A stretch of 39,995 nt of DNA from Candidatus Coatesiibacteriota bacterium (GCA_020348885.1 CP070755.1:1855886-1895880); one strand, 5' to 3'. Numbered from the stretch's first letter, positions 8,400-17,027 are shown. Notes: a model not told the origin generated them from the letters alone. Made by a program: numbers and translations.

Positions 8400-9851
8400 A
8401 TGAAGATACTCGCTCTAAATCCCCCTTTTCTACCCAAATTCTCCCGCGAACAGAGGAGCCCGGCGTTAACGAAGAGCGGTACGTTATACTACCCGATGTG
8501 GCTCGCGTACGCCGTCGGCGCGTTGGAGGAAACGGGCCACGAATGTAACCTTATCGACGTTCCCGCGGACCCGGGTTGGACCCGCGACGGCGTTTTACGT
8601 CACGTAGCTTCGTCGGCTTACGACTTGGCGCTAGTCGATACTTCGACACCGACAATAGATAACGACGCCGGTTTCGCGGCGGCGATTAAGGAGGTATCTC
8701 CGGAAACACGTACGGTTCTAGTCGGGCCCCACGTTTCGGCTTTACCCGAAGAAACTCTCAAGGAGTTCGAGACGGTGGACGGTGTCCTCCGTGGGGAGTA
8801 CGAAATGACGGCCGTCGCGCTGGCCGTTGCTCTGGAAAACGGGGGCGACCCGTCCGCGGTTGAGGGAGTTACCTGGCGCATAGGAAATAAGGTCGTTTCA
8901 GCGCCCGCGCGTTCGCCCCTTAACGACCTTGACAGTTTACCGTACGTCTCCCGCGTATACGACAAGTACCTCGCTATAGGTAACTACTTCTACTCCCACA
9001 GCCGTTACCCGATAGTAACTATATTGACGGCCCGGGGGTGTCCCCACTATTGCGTCTTTTGCGTATATCCGCAGGTGTTCTCCGGCCGCGAATACCGTGT
9101 CCGGAGCCCGGATAACGTCGTTGCGGAATTAAAGTACATTAAGGAAACTTGGCCGAACCTCGGCGAGTTGATGTTCGAGGACGACACGTTTTCGGTGGAC
9201 CGCGAGCGTACGCGCCTTTTATGCGAGGCGATGCTCGACGAGGGCGTTGGACTGACCTGGAGCGCCAACGCCCGGGCCGACCTCGATTATGAAACATTGC
9301 GCGTAATGCGTGAGGCCGGTTGCCGCTTACTCTGCGTCGGCGTGGAAAGCGGGGACGATTCGATGCTGGAGAGTATGGGAAAGCAGGTTGGCAGGGGACG
9401 TATTGAGCAATTTTTCGCCGACGCGAAGCGAGTAGACGTTTTGGTGCATGGATGTTTTATGGTCGGGAACCCGGGTGAAACGCGCGGGACTATGGAAAAA
9501 ACGTTGGAGTTCGCGAAGAAGCTTCGGCCGGACACCGCCCAGTTCTTTCCGATAATGGTTTACCCGGGGACCGCAATGTACCGCTGGGCGGAACAACACG
9601 GTCATTTAACCGCGGACGGTTTTTCGGATTGGCTGACGGACGAAGGTTTGCATAATTGCGTCGTGGACTTACCGGGTTTACCGGCTTCCGAGTTGGTGGC
9701 GTTTTGCGACCGGGCACGCCGCGAGTTTTATTTGTCGCCCGGGTACGTGTTCTACAAAATGCGTCAATTGTTAAAACGGCCGCGGGAACTTGGCCGGACG
9801 CTTAAAAGCGCCAGAGTGTTCTTCAAACACCTCTACAAACCCGCCCGTTAA
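8400..9851 (+). CDS. B12-binding-domain radical SAM protein of unknown substrate
   Basis: The 483-residue enzyme has the BchE/HpnJ-type layout. The N-terminal part looks like a cobalamin-binding fold (LALNPPFLPKFSREQ, YPMWLAYAVGALEETGH, VLVGPHVSALPE). A radical SAM core follows, with ARGCPHYCVFC near residues 211-221 supplying the CxxxCxxC cluster ligands, and VGVESGDDSMLESMGK and FMVGNPGETRGTMEKTLEFA further on. Such enzymes do methylations, cyclisations or other radical chemistry on lipids and cofactors; the substrate cannot be read from sequence. The ATG at 8400 is preferred over an upstream TTG at 8382, because a possible extended -10 box occupies the upstream codons. Confidence 0.88.
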   Translation: MKILALNPPFLPKFSREQRSPALTKSGTLYYPMWLAYAVGALEETGHECNLIDVPADPGWTRDGVLRHVASSAYDLALVDTSTPTIDNDAGFAAAIKEVSPETRTVLVGPHVSALPEETLKEFETVDGVLRGEYEMTAVALAVALENGGDPSAVEGVTWRIGNKVVSAPARSPLNDLDSLPYVSRVYDKYLAIGNYFYSHSRYPIVTILTARGCPHYCVFCVYPQVFSGREYRVRSPDNVVAELKYIKETWPNLGELMFEDDTFSVDRERTRLLCEAMLDEGVGLTWSANARADLDYETLRVMREAGCRLLCVGVESGDDSMLESMGKQVGRGRIEQFFADAKRVDVLVHGCFMVGNPGETRGTMEKTLEFAKKLRPDTAQFFPIMVYPGTAMYRWAEQHGHLTADGFSDWLTDEGLHNCVVDLPGLPASELVAFCDRARREFYLSPGYVFYKMRQLLKRPRELGRTLKSARVFFKHLYKPAR

Positions 9852-9931
9852 TATATCTAGGCGCCGCGTCGGTTTATATTCTGGAAAACCGAAGGCCGAT
9901 GTATTAGAATCGTACCATCGTAGTAGTAGTT

Positions 9932-9940
9932 AAAGGAGGT
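9932..9940 (+). promoter_or_regulatory. Strong ribosome binding site fixing a GTG start
   Basis: AAAGGAGGT lies 6 nt before GTG 9947 and fixes the start of the lipoprotein cyclophilin. Confidence 0.8.
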
Positions 9941-9946
9941 CAATCG

Positions 9947-10633
9947 GTGAATACGAATGCTTTTTTAACCGTAACAGCGATTTCGGCGTCTCTGCTAGGA
10001 TTAATAGGCTGCGGCGGCCCCGCCGAGAAGTTCATCTGCGGGGATTGCGGCGCCGAGTTCGATAGCGAGGAGGAGTTGGACGCCCATATGAAAGAAACGC
10101 ATCCGCCGGAACCGCCCGACGAACCCGTAACACTATCCGACGAAGCGATGGAACTTCCGGCGGGTACAACGGTGGCCGTGTTGGAGTTGGAAAAAGGCGG
10201 CGTTATCGAATTCGAGTTGTTAACCGAGGAGACTCCCGAAACCGCCGGGAATTTCGTTACGTTGTGCGACGAAAAGTTTTACGATGGATTGGCGTTCCAC
10301 CGGGTGGTCAAAGGCTTCGTCATCCAGGCCGGCGACCCGACCTTCGTCGGCGGTGAACCTGTGGATGTGACGATTCCCGAGGAGCCGGACGCGCGTAAAT
10401 TCAAGCGCGGTGCGGTTTCGATGGCCCGAATGGCTACTGAGGACGAGTCGGGCAATACCGTCTACGGCGGGACCAGCGGCAACGAGTTCTTCATAACCAC
10501 GGGCGAAGCGTCCCATCTTGACCCGGACTTCTGCGTGTTCGGCTGGGTAATTACCGGTATGGACACGGCCGACATCGTAGCCCAGGGTACCATTATCAAG
10601 CGGATACGGGTCATCGAAGTACCGCCCGAGTAA
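9947..10633 (+). CDS. Cyclophilin-type peptidyl-prolyl isomerase, predicted lipoprotein with a C2H2 finger
   Basis: The protein should isomerise prolyl bonds outside the cytoplasm. It begins with a lipoprotein signal ending in lipobox LIGC (Cys22). Directly after this comes a classical C2H2 pattern, C31-x2-C34-x12-H47-x4-H52, then a Pro-rich linker, then a cyclophilin domain over about 72-228. Active-site segments are present: FHRVVKGFVIQAGD, GNEFFITTGEA and DFCVFGWVITGMD. A zinc finger on an exported lipoprotein is unusual. It is the first of three tandem cyclophilin paralogues and lies in the same gene run as lgt, which would lipidate it. Start is GTG with a perfect ribosome binding site. 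The isomerase family is secure; zinc binding is inferred from the pattern. Confidence 0.9.
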   Translation: MNTNAFLTVTAISASLLGLIGCGGPAEKFICGDCGAEFDSEEELDAHMKETHPPEPPDEPVTLSDEAMELPAGTTVAVLELEKGGVIEFELLTEETPETAGNFVTLCDEKFYDGLAFHRVVKGFVIQAGDPTFVGGEPVDVTIPEEPDARKFKRGAVSMARMATEDESGNTVYGGTSGNEFFITTGEASHLDPDFCVFGWVITGMDTADIVAQGTIIKRIRVIEVPPE

Positions 10634-10724
10634 CCCCCGTCCGATGAGTAGGAGGGAATACGTAATCGATATATCCTAACCGCGGTCCGGTTTACGGCCG
10701 GGCCATACCGAGGTGATTTCGTAA

Positions 10725-11300
10725 ATGAAACGGATTCTGATGGTAATTACGGTAGCCGCGATATTGCTGGCTTACGCCGCTTACGGCGCCGACACGCCCG
10801 AGCTTTCGGACGAGGCTTTGGCCCTTCCCGCCGGGACGCCCGTCGCTGTCTTTACGATGGCCGACGGCAAAACCTTTGAGATAGAGTTATTCCCGGACGA
10901 AGCGCCGGCGACTACCGGGAATTTCGTCGAACTGGTCAACGACGGCTACTACGACGGTATCGAGTTCCACCGGGTCGAGGGCTGGGTAGTTCAGGCCGGT
11001 GACGCACGCACCGCCGGGCGGGAGGAGTACGTCCACTACATTGAGCAGGAGTCGGGCGAACGCGGGTTCGGCCGGGGCGCGTTTTCGATGGCCCGGCTGG
11101 CCGCTCCAAAGGACGATGGTACTTACGAGTATAAAGAGACCAGCGGCACCCAATTCTTCGTGATAAAAGAGGGCGGCGAACACCTGAACGGTAACTTCTG
11201 TGTCTTCGGCTGGGTAATCGCCGGGATGGAGGATATCGATGCTCTGTCCAAGGGCGACACGATAGAGGAAGTAACGATCGTGGAGGTACCCGGAGAATAG
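10725..11300 (+). CDS. Secreted cyclophilin-type peptidyl-prolyl isomerase
   Basis: This 191-residue paralogue of the preceding gene has an N-terminal signal peptide of about 21 residues ending AAYGA and no lipobox Cys. The cyclophilin domain follows at once. The motifs FHRVEGWVVQAGD, GTQFFVIKEGG and NFCVFGWVIAGMED keep the Arg and hydrophobic residues of the active site. It shares with its neighbours a pre-domain stretch of the form LSDEALALPAGTPVAV. The ribosome binding site is GAGGTG. The next gene begins 2 nt after the stop, so the two are co-transcribed. It probably acts in the periplasm on unfolded envelope proteins. Confidence 0.9.
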   Translation: MKRILMVITVAAILLAYAAYGADTPELSDEALALPAGTPVAVFTMADGKTFEIELFPDEAPATTGNFVELVNDGYYDGIEFHRVEGWVVQAGDARTAGREEYVHYIEQESGERGFGRGAFSMARLAAPKDDGTYEYKETSGTQFFVIKEGGEHLNGNFCVFGWVIAGMEDIDALSKGDTIEEVTIVEVPGE

Positions 11301-11302
11301 TT

Positions 11303-11887
11303 ATGCGGCCCTACGCGGCGGCCCTGGCGACGGTTATGACGTTGGCGTCGGTATCGGCATCGGCGGTCGAAGCGCTTGAACCGATATACGTACTTAGCGC
11401 CGCAGCGTATAGACTTCCGCCGGGAACGCCGATAGCGGTCGTTGAACTGGCGGGCGGGTCCACCGTCGAGATCGTATTATTAGAAGACGAAGCGCCGCTC
11501 ACGGCGGCACACTTCGTGAACCTCGCGGAACGGCAGACCTACAACGGTACAGTATGGAACAGGGTGGTGCCCGGTTTTGTCGTACAGGGGGGCGCGCTGT
11601 CGGCGGTCGGTCGATTCGACGAAACGCCGGCCCCCGAACGCGAGATAAACGACGAGGTTTGTACGCGAGGCGCCGTCTTTTTAGCCCGAACGGTCATCCC
11701 CGAAGGAGCCGATGGTTATCGGTACGCCGAAACCCTGGGCGACCAGTTTTGCGTTCTTCTCAACGACGCCCTCTACTTAAACGACGACTTCACCGTCTTC
11801 GGCCGGGTCATTTCGGGGGTGGAACTTCTGGACGACGTGGAAGAGATGGAACCGATAACGAGTGTAAGAGTCGTACGAGTTCCTTAA
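11303..11887 (+). CDS. Secreted divergent cyclophilin-like protein
   Basis: The third tandem paralogue has 194 residues and a signal peptide of about 20-23 residues. The fold-defining segments remain (GTVWNRVVPGFVVQGG, GDQFCVLL, FTVFGRVISGVE). Two active-site positions are altered: the usual FHR is WNR and the second Phe of QFF is Cys. The catalytic Arg is kept, so activity may be reduced or specificity shifted rather than lost. The ribosome binding site GGAG lies across the stop of the preceding gene. The lgt gene starts 29 nt downstream. Confidence 0.85.
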   Translation: MRPYAAALATVMTLASVSASAVEALEPIYVLSAAAYRLPPGTPIAVVELAGGSTVEIVLLEDEAPLTAAHFVNLAERQTYNGTVWNRVVPGFVVQGGALSAVGRFDETPAPEREINDEVCTRGAVFLARTVIPEGADGYRYAETLGDQFCVLLNDALYLNDDFTVFGRVISGVELLDDVEEMEPITSVRVVRVP

Positions 11888-11916
11888 AAACGTTCGGCGG
11901 AAAGAGGACGTAGATA

Positions 11917-12672
11917 ATGCATCCTATTTTATTCGAGTTCGGCGGTCTTCGAATCGGCAGCTTCGGCGTAATGATGGTGATCGGTTTCGTAGTATGTTGG
12001 CTGCTATTCCGGTCGGAGTTGAAGCGGAAAAAGCTGAAGTTAATAGATACTGATATGCTGTTGGGCGCGATGGTCGGCGGCATCGTGGGCGCGAAAGCCT
12101 ATTACCTGATAGAACACTGGTCGGTGTTCGTCGCCGACCCGCTCGGCTCGATATTCAGCGCCGCCGGCCTGGTATGGTACGGCGGCGTCGCCGGTGGGTT
12201 GATCACGTGTATTATAATTATAATTATCCACCGGCAGCCCCTGCGGCCTTACGGCGACGCTGTGGCGCCGTCGCTGGCGATCGCCCTGGCGTTCGGCCGC
12301 ATCGGTTGACAGCTCGCCGGGGACGGAGACTACGGTCCCCCCACAGACTTGCCCTGGGGAATGTCGTATCCTAAAGGCGTCGTGCCGACGTTCGAGAACG
12401 TCCATCCCACGCCGATATACTCGGCGCTGCTTTTCTTCGGCTTGTTCCTCCTACTATGGTTCTTGCGAAAAAAAGAAGGGCCGGCCGTCGGGTGGCTATT
12501 CCTCGTATATGTAATAGGGACGGCCGTAATACGCTTTTTCCTCGAATACGTACGGACGACGCCGGAAGTTTTCCTCGGTTTTACGTTGACCCAACTAATA
12601 AGTATCGGGATGATACTGACCGGCGTTATCTGGCTAGCGAAGATGTTCTGGGCGAAGAGAAGGGCGGCGTAG
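11917..12672 (+). CDS. lgt: Prolipoprotein diacylglyceryl transferase with in-frame TGA, candidate selenoprotein
   Basis: Lgt moves diacylglycerol from phosphatidylglycerol to the lipobox Cys of prolipoproteins in the inner membrane. The frame starts at ATG 11917 (AAAGAGGAC before it) with HPILFEFGGLRIGSFGVMM and runs to FGRIG. It then meets TGA at 12307-12309 (codon 131), and continues in the same frame with QLAGDGDYGPPTDLPWGMSYP and the later membrane segments to TAG 12672. Read through, it is 251 residues, a normal Lgt length, with all motifs in order. Many Lgt proteins carry Cys at this exact position (GRIGC), so TGA most plausibly encodes selenocysteine. A stem-loop 9 nt downstream supports this. 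Alternatives are a one-base nonsense mutation or a sequencing error. Flanking genes use TGA as a normal stop. Confidence 0.85.
12319..12340 (+). promoter_or_regulatory. Candidate bacterial SECIS stem-loop in lgt
   Basis: GGGGAC (12319-12324) pairs perfectly with GTCCCC (12335-12340) around a 10-nt loop that begins GG. The loop starts 16 nt after the TGA at 12307-12309. Known bacterial SECIS hairpins lie immediately 3' of the UGA and have a G at the start of the apical loop, so spacing and loop fit. The hairpin is inside coding sequence that must also encode AGDGDYGPP, so chance pairing is not excluded. Confidence 0.6.
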
Positions 12673-12726
12673 TTACTACCCGTTTCCTTTAGGCTGCGTC
12701 CTTTGTTTTTAGACGGTTAATATAAT

Positions 12727-12751
12727 ACCCCTCCGCGAAGGCGGGGTTTTT
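12727..12751 (+). terminator. Rho-independent terminator after lgt
   Basis: CCCCTCC pairs with GGCGGGG (one mismatch) around a short loop, and is followed by TTTTT at 12747-12751. It closes the cyclophilin-lgt transcription unit, opposite the convergent gene ending at 12806. Confidence 0.75.
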
Positions 12752-12805
12752 CGTCGTCCGATCCGAAGAACGCCGTTTTGCGTTTTCAGTTTTTTCTTGC
12801 GTTCC

Positions 12806-13186
12806 TTAGCTTATCGAATATATCAACGCGCCGCCGAGGACGAGACCGACCAACAGAACCGCGACGAATTGGGCTATGACGTAGAACAACCATACGATTA
12901 AGGCTTTAACGAACCTTATCCCGAACACGCCCTGGATCACGAAGATGGAGAAGATTATGCCCAGGAAGAAACCGATTACGTTACCGAAGACAGGCAGGTA
13001 GGAGAAAATCGCCGTAACCACCCACGTTACCAGCGCCGCCAGTACCGCCGCGATTATCGACCTGCCGAAGGTTCCTCGCCTGACGCCCGCCAGGTTGGCG
13101 CCGATCCACATGAAGAAACCACCGAGTACGGCCGCGATAATCGCGGCTACTATCGTAGAACCGATGAACGTCCCCAGTATTTCCAT
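12806..13186 (-). CDS. Small integral membrane protein of unknown function
   Basis: This is a 126-residue, very hydrophobic protein with about four membrane segments rich in Gly, Ala, Ile and Val. One short polar loop (GVRRGTFGRS) is present. I recognise no catalytic motif. Two ATG codons are possible, at 13192 and 13186. The ribosome binding site GGAGGAGG abuts the first and lies 6 nt before the second, so 13186 (MEILGTF) is chosen. It follows the cyclase/TPR gene by about 24 nt on the same strand and is probably co-transcribed with it. It could be a membrane partner of that regulator, but only position supports this. Confidence 0.75.
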   Translation of the reverse strand: MEILGTFIGSTIVAAIIAAVLGGFFMWIGANLAGVRRGTFGRSIIAAVLAALVTWVVTAIFSYLPVFGNVIGFFLGIIFSIFVIQGVFGIRFVKALIVWLFYVIAQFVAVLLVGLVLGGALIYSIS

Positions 13187-13210
13187 CGTCATCCTCCTCC
13201 GGTATGACCG

Positions 13211-16200
13211 TTAACGGGTTCCGTTGTTACCTACAACTCCCAACTCGTCGATCCTGGATTTGAACTTAGCGGCGGGCAACGTCTCGTATAAATCCCGATA
13301 ACCGCTGACCGCTTTCGCTTTGAAATCGGGGTCGCGAGTTATTTTGTATAGTTCGTAATAAATGTCGGCAGTTTCCGTTTCTTCCAGTTCGTCTTTCAGT
13401 AGGGCTTTAAGCTCTTCAGTACCGGTTATTTCGTCGGAAGCGCTTTTAATTTTGGCTCGCAGAATCTTGCAGCCGAACAACGTGTCCCGGCGTCTAACCT
13501 CTTCCGCTAGTTTAAACGCTTCTTCGTTTAGTTTTTCAGCTTCGAGGATTTCGCCAATTTCGTAGTGTATTTCCGCTTTTTCGTTAAGCGCTGTACAAAG
13601 GTAGTATTTTAAGCCGTATTTCGTCAACCCTTCGATCGCTTTAGTATAGTATGCCAGCGCTTGATCGAATTCGTAAACGGCTTTGGACGCGCTGGCTATA
13701 CCCAAATATATGACGTTGATACTCGGTTCGTCGCCCAATTCCTCGGCGGTTTCCAGAGCCCGGCTGAAAGCCCCTGTCGCCGTTTCGTAGTCCCCGAACG
13801 TCAGTTCCATATTGGCGATATTACTCAACGTCTGACATATGTTCTGCTTGTCGCCTAGCTCTTCCGAGAGCTTCAAAGCCGTCTTAAAATAAGAGGTCGC
13901 GTCCGCCAATGCGCCGGAGCCGGCGGCCGCGGTCCCGAGGCACGTCGCCGCGTTTCTTATCATTCTCTTGTCGCCCAACTCCCGCGCGATGTCCATCGCC
14001 GCTTCGTAAAATTCCAGCGCTTCGGCATAATCGCCCTGTCTTCCGTGAACGTTACCTATACATATGTACGCGTTGTGGATGTAGCTTTTATCGCCGAGCG
14101 ATTCCGCCGCGTCGAGCTGCGTACGCCAGGAATCCATCGCTTTTCCGTAGTCGCCTTGCATAGCGGCAATAATGCCTACTTCGCCGGAAGTACGCGCGAC
14201 GCCCAACAAGTCGTCCAAGTCGGAAAAGGTACCGAGAGCTCGTTCGAGGAGAGTGTACGCTTCGCCGAAGTCCCCTTTTACCCGTAAGAACGCGCCGAGC
14301 GAATATTCCTTTTCGGCGACCAACCGCTCTTCACCCGACTTCTTGGCGAGTTCTAAGTTGCGGCGGCATAATTCTTCGGCCCGCGTCCAGTCCCCCGTTA
14401 ACTGCAGTATACCCGCGATATTTTCCTGAACATCTATTACCTCCTCGGGATTTTGGATGTAGTTCGATAGCCGTTCGTATAGATCTAGCGCTTCTTCGTT
14501 TTTATAGTTCTCTTTCGCGTAATCGCCGGCAAGGCTCAGGTACTCTTTGGCCTTGGCGGCGACGCCTCCTTTCTCATAATGAAACGCGACGTCCGTGTAA
14601 TGGGGTTTGTCGTTGCCGTATACCGCTTCGACGGCTTCGGCGGCGGTCCTATGTAGTTCGCGGAGCCGGCTTCGCAGCTGCATATCGTACGCTGTGTCCC
14701 TCATCAACGCGTGTCGGAAGATATACGACGCTTCCGAGACGGCCAACCATATCCGCTCGGCTTCGCCCTCGAGCAGGGTCGGTTCGACGTCCTCGCCTTT
14801 AAGCATCCCTGTTAGCACCGGGACGTCTATTTCGCGCCCGAGGACCGCGGCCGTCTGGATCAACGCTTTCAGATCCCGCGACAATCGGTCGAGTCTTGCG
14901 ACGAGAACCGCTCGTATCCCGCCCGGCACCTCGACTTCTTCCGAGGTAAGTGAATACCATCCGTCGCGGATTTCGATTAAGTCGTTTTCGGAAAGATATA
15001 AACAAAACTGCTCGACGAAGAACGGGTTGCCTTCGGTCCTGAATTCGATAAACGCCAACAGCTTATCGTCCGGCGGAAACCCCAAACGTGCTTTAATCAA
15101 ATCGGCCAGCAAAGCCGGCGGTAGGTGGTCGAGAGTAAGTTCGCCGGTGGAAATCGTATCGTCCAGCGCCAAAACCGGTTTCGAACCGTCGTCGAGGCAG
15201 CGCCCCAGCACGAATATCGCGATAGGGAAGCCCTTTATCCTTTTGGTTAGTGTTTCCGCAACCGTTCTCGAGTCGTCGTCCAGATAATGGACATCTTCGA
15301 TTAACAGGATTATTGGTTGTACTAGACTTTCGGCCTTGATGAACTCTTTAAGGGCGAAAAGGGTGTTCTCGAACCGGCCTTTCGCGTCCAGCTCGTCGTA
15401 AAGAGAGCCCTCCCAGTATAGACCGACAAGAGACCCTATAATCGATTTGACGCGGGTTAGTTCGCGCGCGATGGGCCCGGCCCGGGTTCTATCGGCGTGG
15501 TTTTCCAGTCGTTCTATAAGGGCAGACCATTCCTTTTCGAAGTTGGATTCGTTTTCTCCGTAAGTATTCGCGTCCGACTGCGCGAAGTAGTCTTTAAGCG
15601 CGTACGTAAACGGGCTCATACTTTTACGTACGACGTGGTCCGGCTGGAGAACAAATATACGTACGCCCGGTTTCAGGTCCTCCGTAAGTTCGAACAGGAG
15701 CCGCGACTTCCCGATGCCGGCCTCGCCGTAAATGTAGAACACGCCGCAGAATTCGCCTTCCAAAAGCGGTTCGCAGAAGCTTCGTAGCCGCTCCAACTCC
15801 GCGCGACGGCCTACGATAGCGCCGTCGAAGAAGGATTCGTCCGGGCGCTCCGCGAGACCCGTTAACTCAAGGACTTCTACCGGCTCGGTTTTACCTTTAA
15901 ACTTAAACATGCCTTTTCGAGCGATGTCGTAGCGCCCCTTAACTTCACGGGCGAACGGCGCCGATACCCATACTTCTCTCGAGTCCGCCCTTTGCATAAG
16001 TCTTGAGGCCAGGTTGACCGTATCGCCCAGGACGGTGTACGTGGAACGTCTCTTGCTCCCAACCGGGCCCGCGTACACCGTCCCGAACGTGATTCCACCG
16101 CGGACGGGTAATCCTGTATCCCTTTTCAACTCGAAGAAGAATTCCGCGGCCCTTGCGGCGTTGTCCTCGTAAGATACGGGCGCACCGAACACCACGAGCA

Positions 16201-16981
16201 TCGTCGGGCCTTTATCGCCGAAGTCGAGTAGGTTGAAGTAGCCGCCGAGGCGGTCGGCGGTCGCAAGGGCCGCCGCGATGAAGTCGTTCAGTTCGTCGAA
16301 ATCCTCAATATCTTCGAAGGATACGAACGCCGGTACGACGTCTCGGAACTCGGCGACTTGACCGCCCGTTAAAAGGATTTCCGGCAGGAAGGCGGATCCC
16401 GCATCTTCGGGCTCTTCGTTCGTCGATTCCCCGGTTTCGGCGGGCGCGCCGTCGTCAGAGGCGGTTAAGATCGTTTCATCCAGGGCTAGTTCCCCCTCTT
16501 TACAGGTAGCCGCGGCCCGAGCGCAGTTTACGATAGGTTCGCCTTTGAAGAAGTACGTTTTACGGTCTTCGGCTCCGACGATACCCCAGTTTATCCGGCC
16601 GTACGCGAGCCCGATTCTGACCGACAGGTTGAAGCGCCCGAACTCGGTTTCCTGTGCGCCTACAAGGTCTATAACGTCTTGTATATTACGCGCGGACGAT
16701 ACTGCGTACCATGGGCCGGACTGGAAAACGGCCGTAAACGCATCGCCGGCGAAACCCGCGACGAACCCGCCCTTTTCGTAAACGCCGTCTATAACCGGTT
16801 CGAATACTCTATTGAGTATTTCCGAAAGGATTTCGGCGCCGACCTTGCCGTGGGCCATAAGCTCTTCCGTCATAGTTGTGAAACCGGCGACATCGACGAA
16901 CATCGCCGCAGCGTCAAAGTCACCTTCGAGGCGCTCTTCACCGTAACGTTGCGTTATGAACTCGGGGATTGTCTCGGGCAT
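13211..16981 (-). CDS. Tandem class III nucleotidyl cyclase with ATPase and TPR domains
   Basis: The 1256-residue cytoplasmic protein resembles soluble adenylyl cyclases. Cyclase domain 1 (about 20-170) carries both metal-binding Asp residues, in FVDVAGFT (D30) and FAGDAF (D81), but lacks a properly spaced transition-state Arg. Domain 2 (about 205-375) lacks the first Asp but has DKGPTMLVVFG near 255 and GDTVNLASRL near 320, with the Asn/Arg pair. The two would form one composite active site. An AAA/NTPase module follows, with Walker A YGEAGIGKSRL near 417 and a likely Walker B at ILLIEDVHYLDD. TPR repeats then run from about 830 to 1215. It probably makes cAMP or cGMP in response to partners sensed by the TPR region. 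Ligand and product are unknown. A promoter lies at 17028-17056. Confidence 0.9.
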   Translation of the reverse strand: MPETIPEFITQRYGEERLEGDFDAAAMFVDVAGFTTMTEELMAHGKVGAEILSEILNRVFEPVIDGVYEKGGFVAGFAGDAFTAVFQSGPWYAVSSARNIQDVIDLVGAQETEFGRFNLSVRIGLAYGRINWGIVGAEDRKTYFFKGEPIVNCARAAATCKEGELALDETILTASDDGAPAETGESTNEEPEDAGSAFLPEILLTGGQVAEFRDVVPAFVSFEDIEDFDELNDFIAAALATADRLGGYFNLLDFGDKGPTMLVVFGAPVSYEDNAARAAEFFFELKRDTGLPVRGGITFGTVYAGPVGSKRRSTYTVLGDTVNLASRLMQRADSREVWVSAPFAREVKGRYDIARKGMFKFKGKTEPVEVLELTGLAERPDESFFDGAIVGRRAELERLRSFCEPLLEGEFCGVFYIYGEAGIGKSRLLFELTEDLKPGVRIFVLQPDHVVRKSMSPFTYALKDYFAQSDANTYGENESNFEKEWSALIERLENHADRTRAGPIARELTRVKSIIGSLVGLYWEGSLYDELDAKGRFENTLFALKEFIKAESLVQPIILLIEDVHYLDDDSRTVAETLTKRIKGFPIAIFVLGRCLDDGSKPVLALDDTISTGELTLDHLPPALLADLIKARLGFPPDDKLLAFIEFRTEGNPFFVEQFCLYLSENDLIEIRDGWYSLTSEEVEVPGGIRAVLVARLDRLSRDLKALIQTAAVLGREIDVPVLTGMLKGEDVEPTLLEGEAERIWLAVSEASYIFRHALMRDTAYDMQLRSRLRELHRTAAEAVEAVYGNDKPHYTDVAFHYEKGGVAAKAKEYLSLAGDYAKENYKNEEALDLYERLSNYIQNPEEVIDVQENIAGILQLTGDWTRAEELCRRNLELAKKSGEERLVAEKEYSLGAFLRVKGDFGEAYTLLERALGTFSDLDDLLGVARTSGEVGIIAAMQGDYGKAMDSWRTQLDAAESLGDKSYIHNAYICIGNVHGRQGDYAEALEFYEAAMDIARELGDKRMIRNAATCLGTAAAGSGALADATSYFKTALKLSEELGDKQNICQTLSNIANMELTFGDYETATGAFSRALETAEELGDEPSINVIYLGIASASKAVYEFDQALAYYTKAIEGLTKYGLKYYLCTALNEKAEIHYEIGEILEAEKLNEEAFKLAEEVRRRDTLFGCKILRAKIKSASDEITGTEELKALLKDELEETETADIYYELYKITRDPDFKAKAVSGYRDLYETLPAAKFKSRIDELGVVGNNGTR

Positions 16982-17027
16982 AAACGGTTAGTTGGGATGT
17001 ACGTCATTTCCTCTATAGCCGGCTATA

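Noticed and set aside
11917-12309. lgt as a simple pseudogene or two split genes
   Set aside because: Only one in-frame TGA, no other damage, motifs continuous, and no ribosome binding site for a second start; recoding fits better, though not proved.
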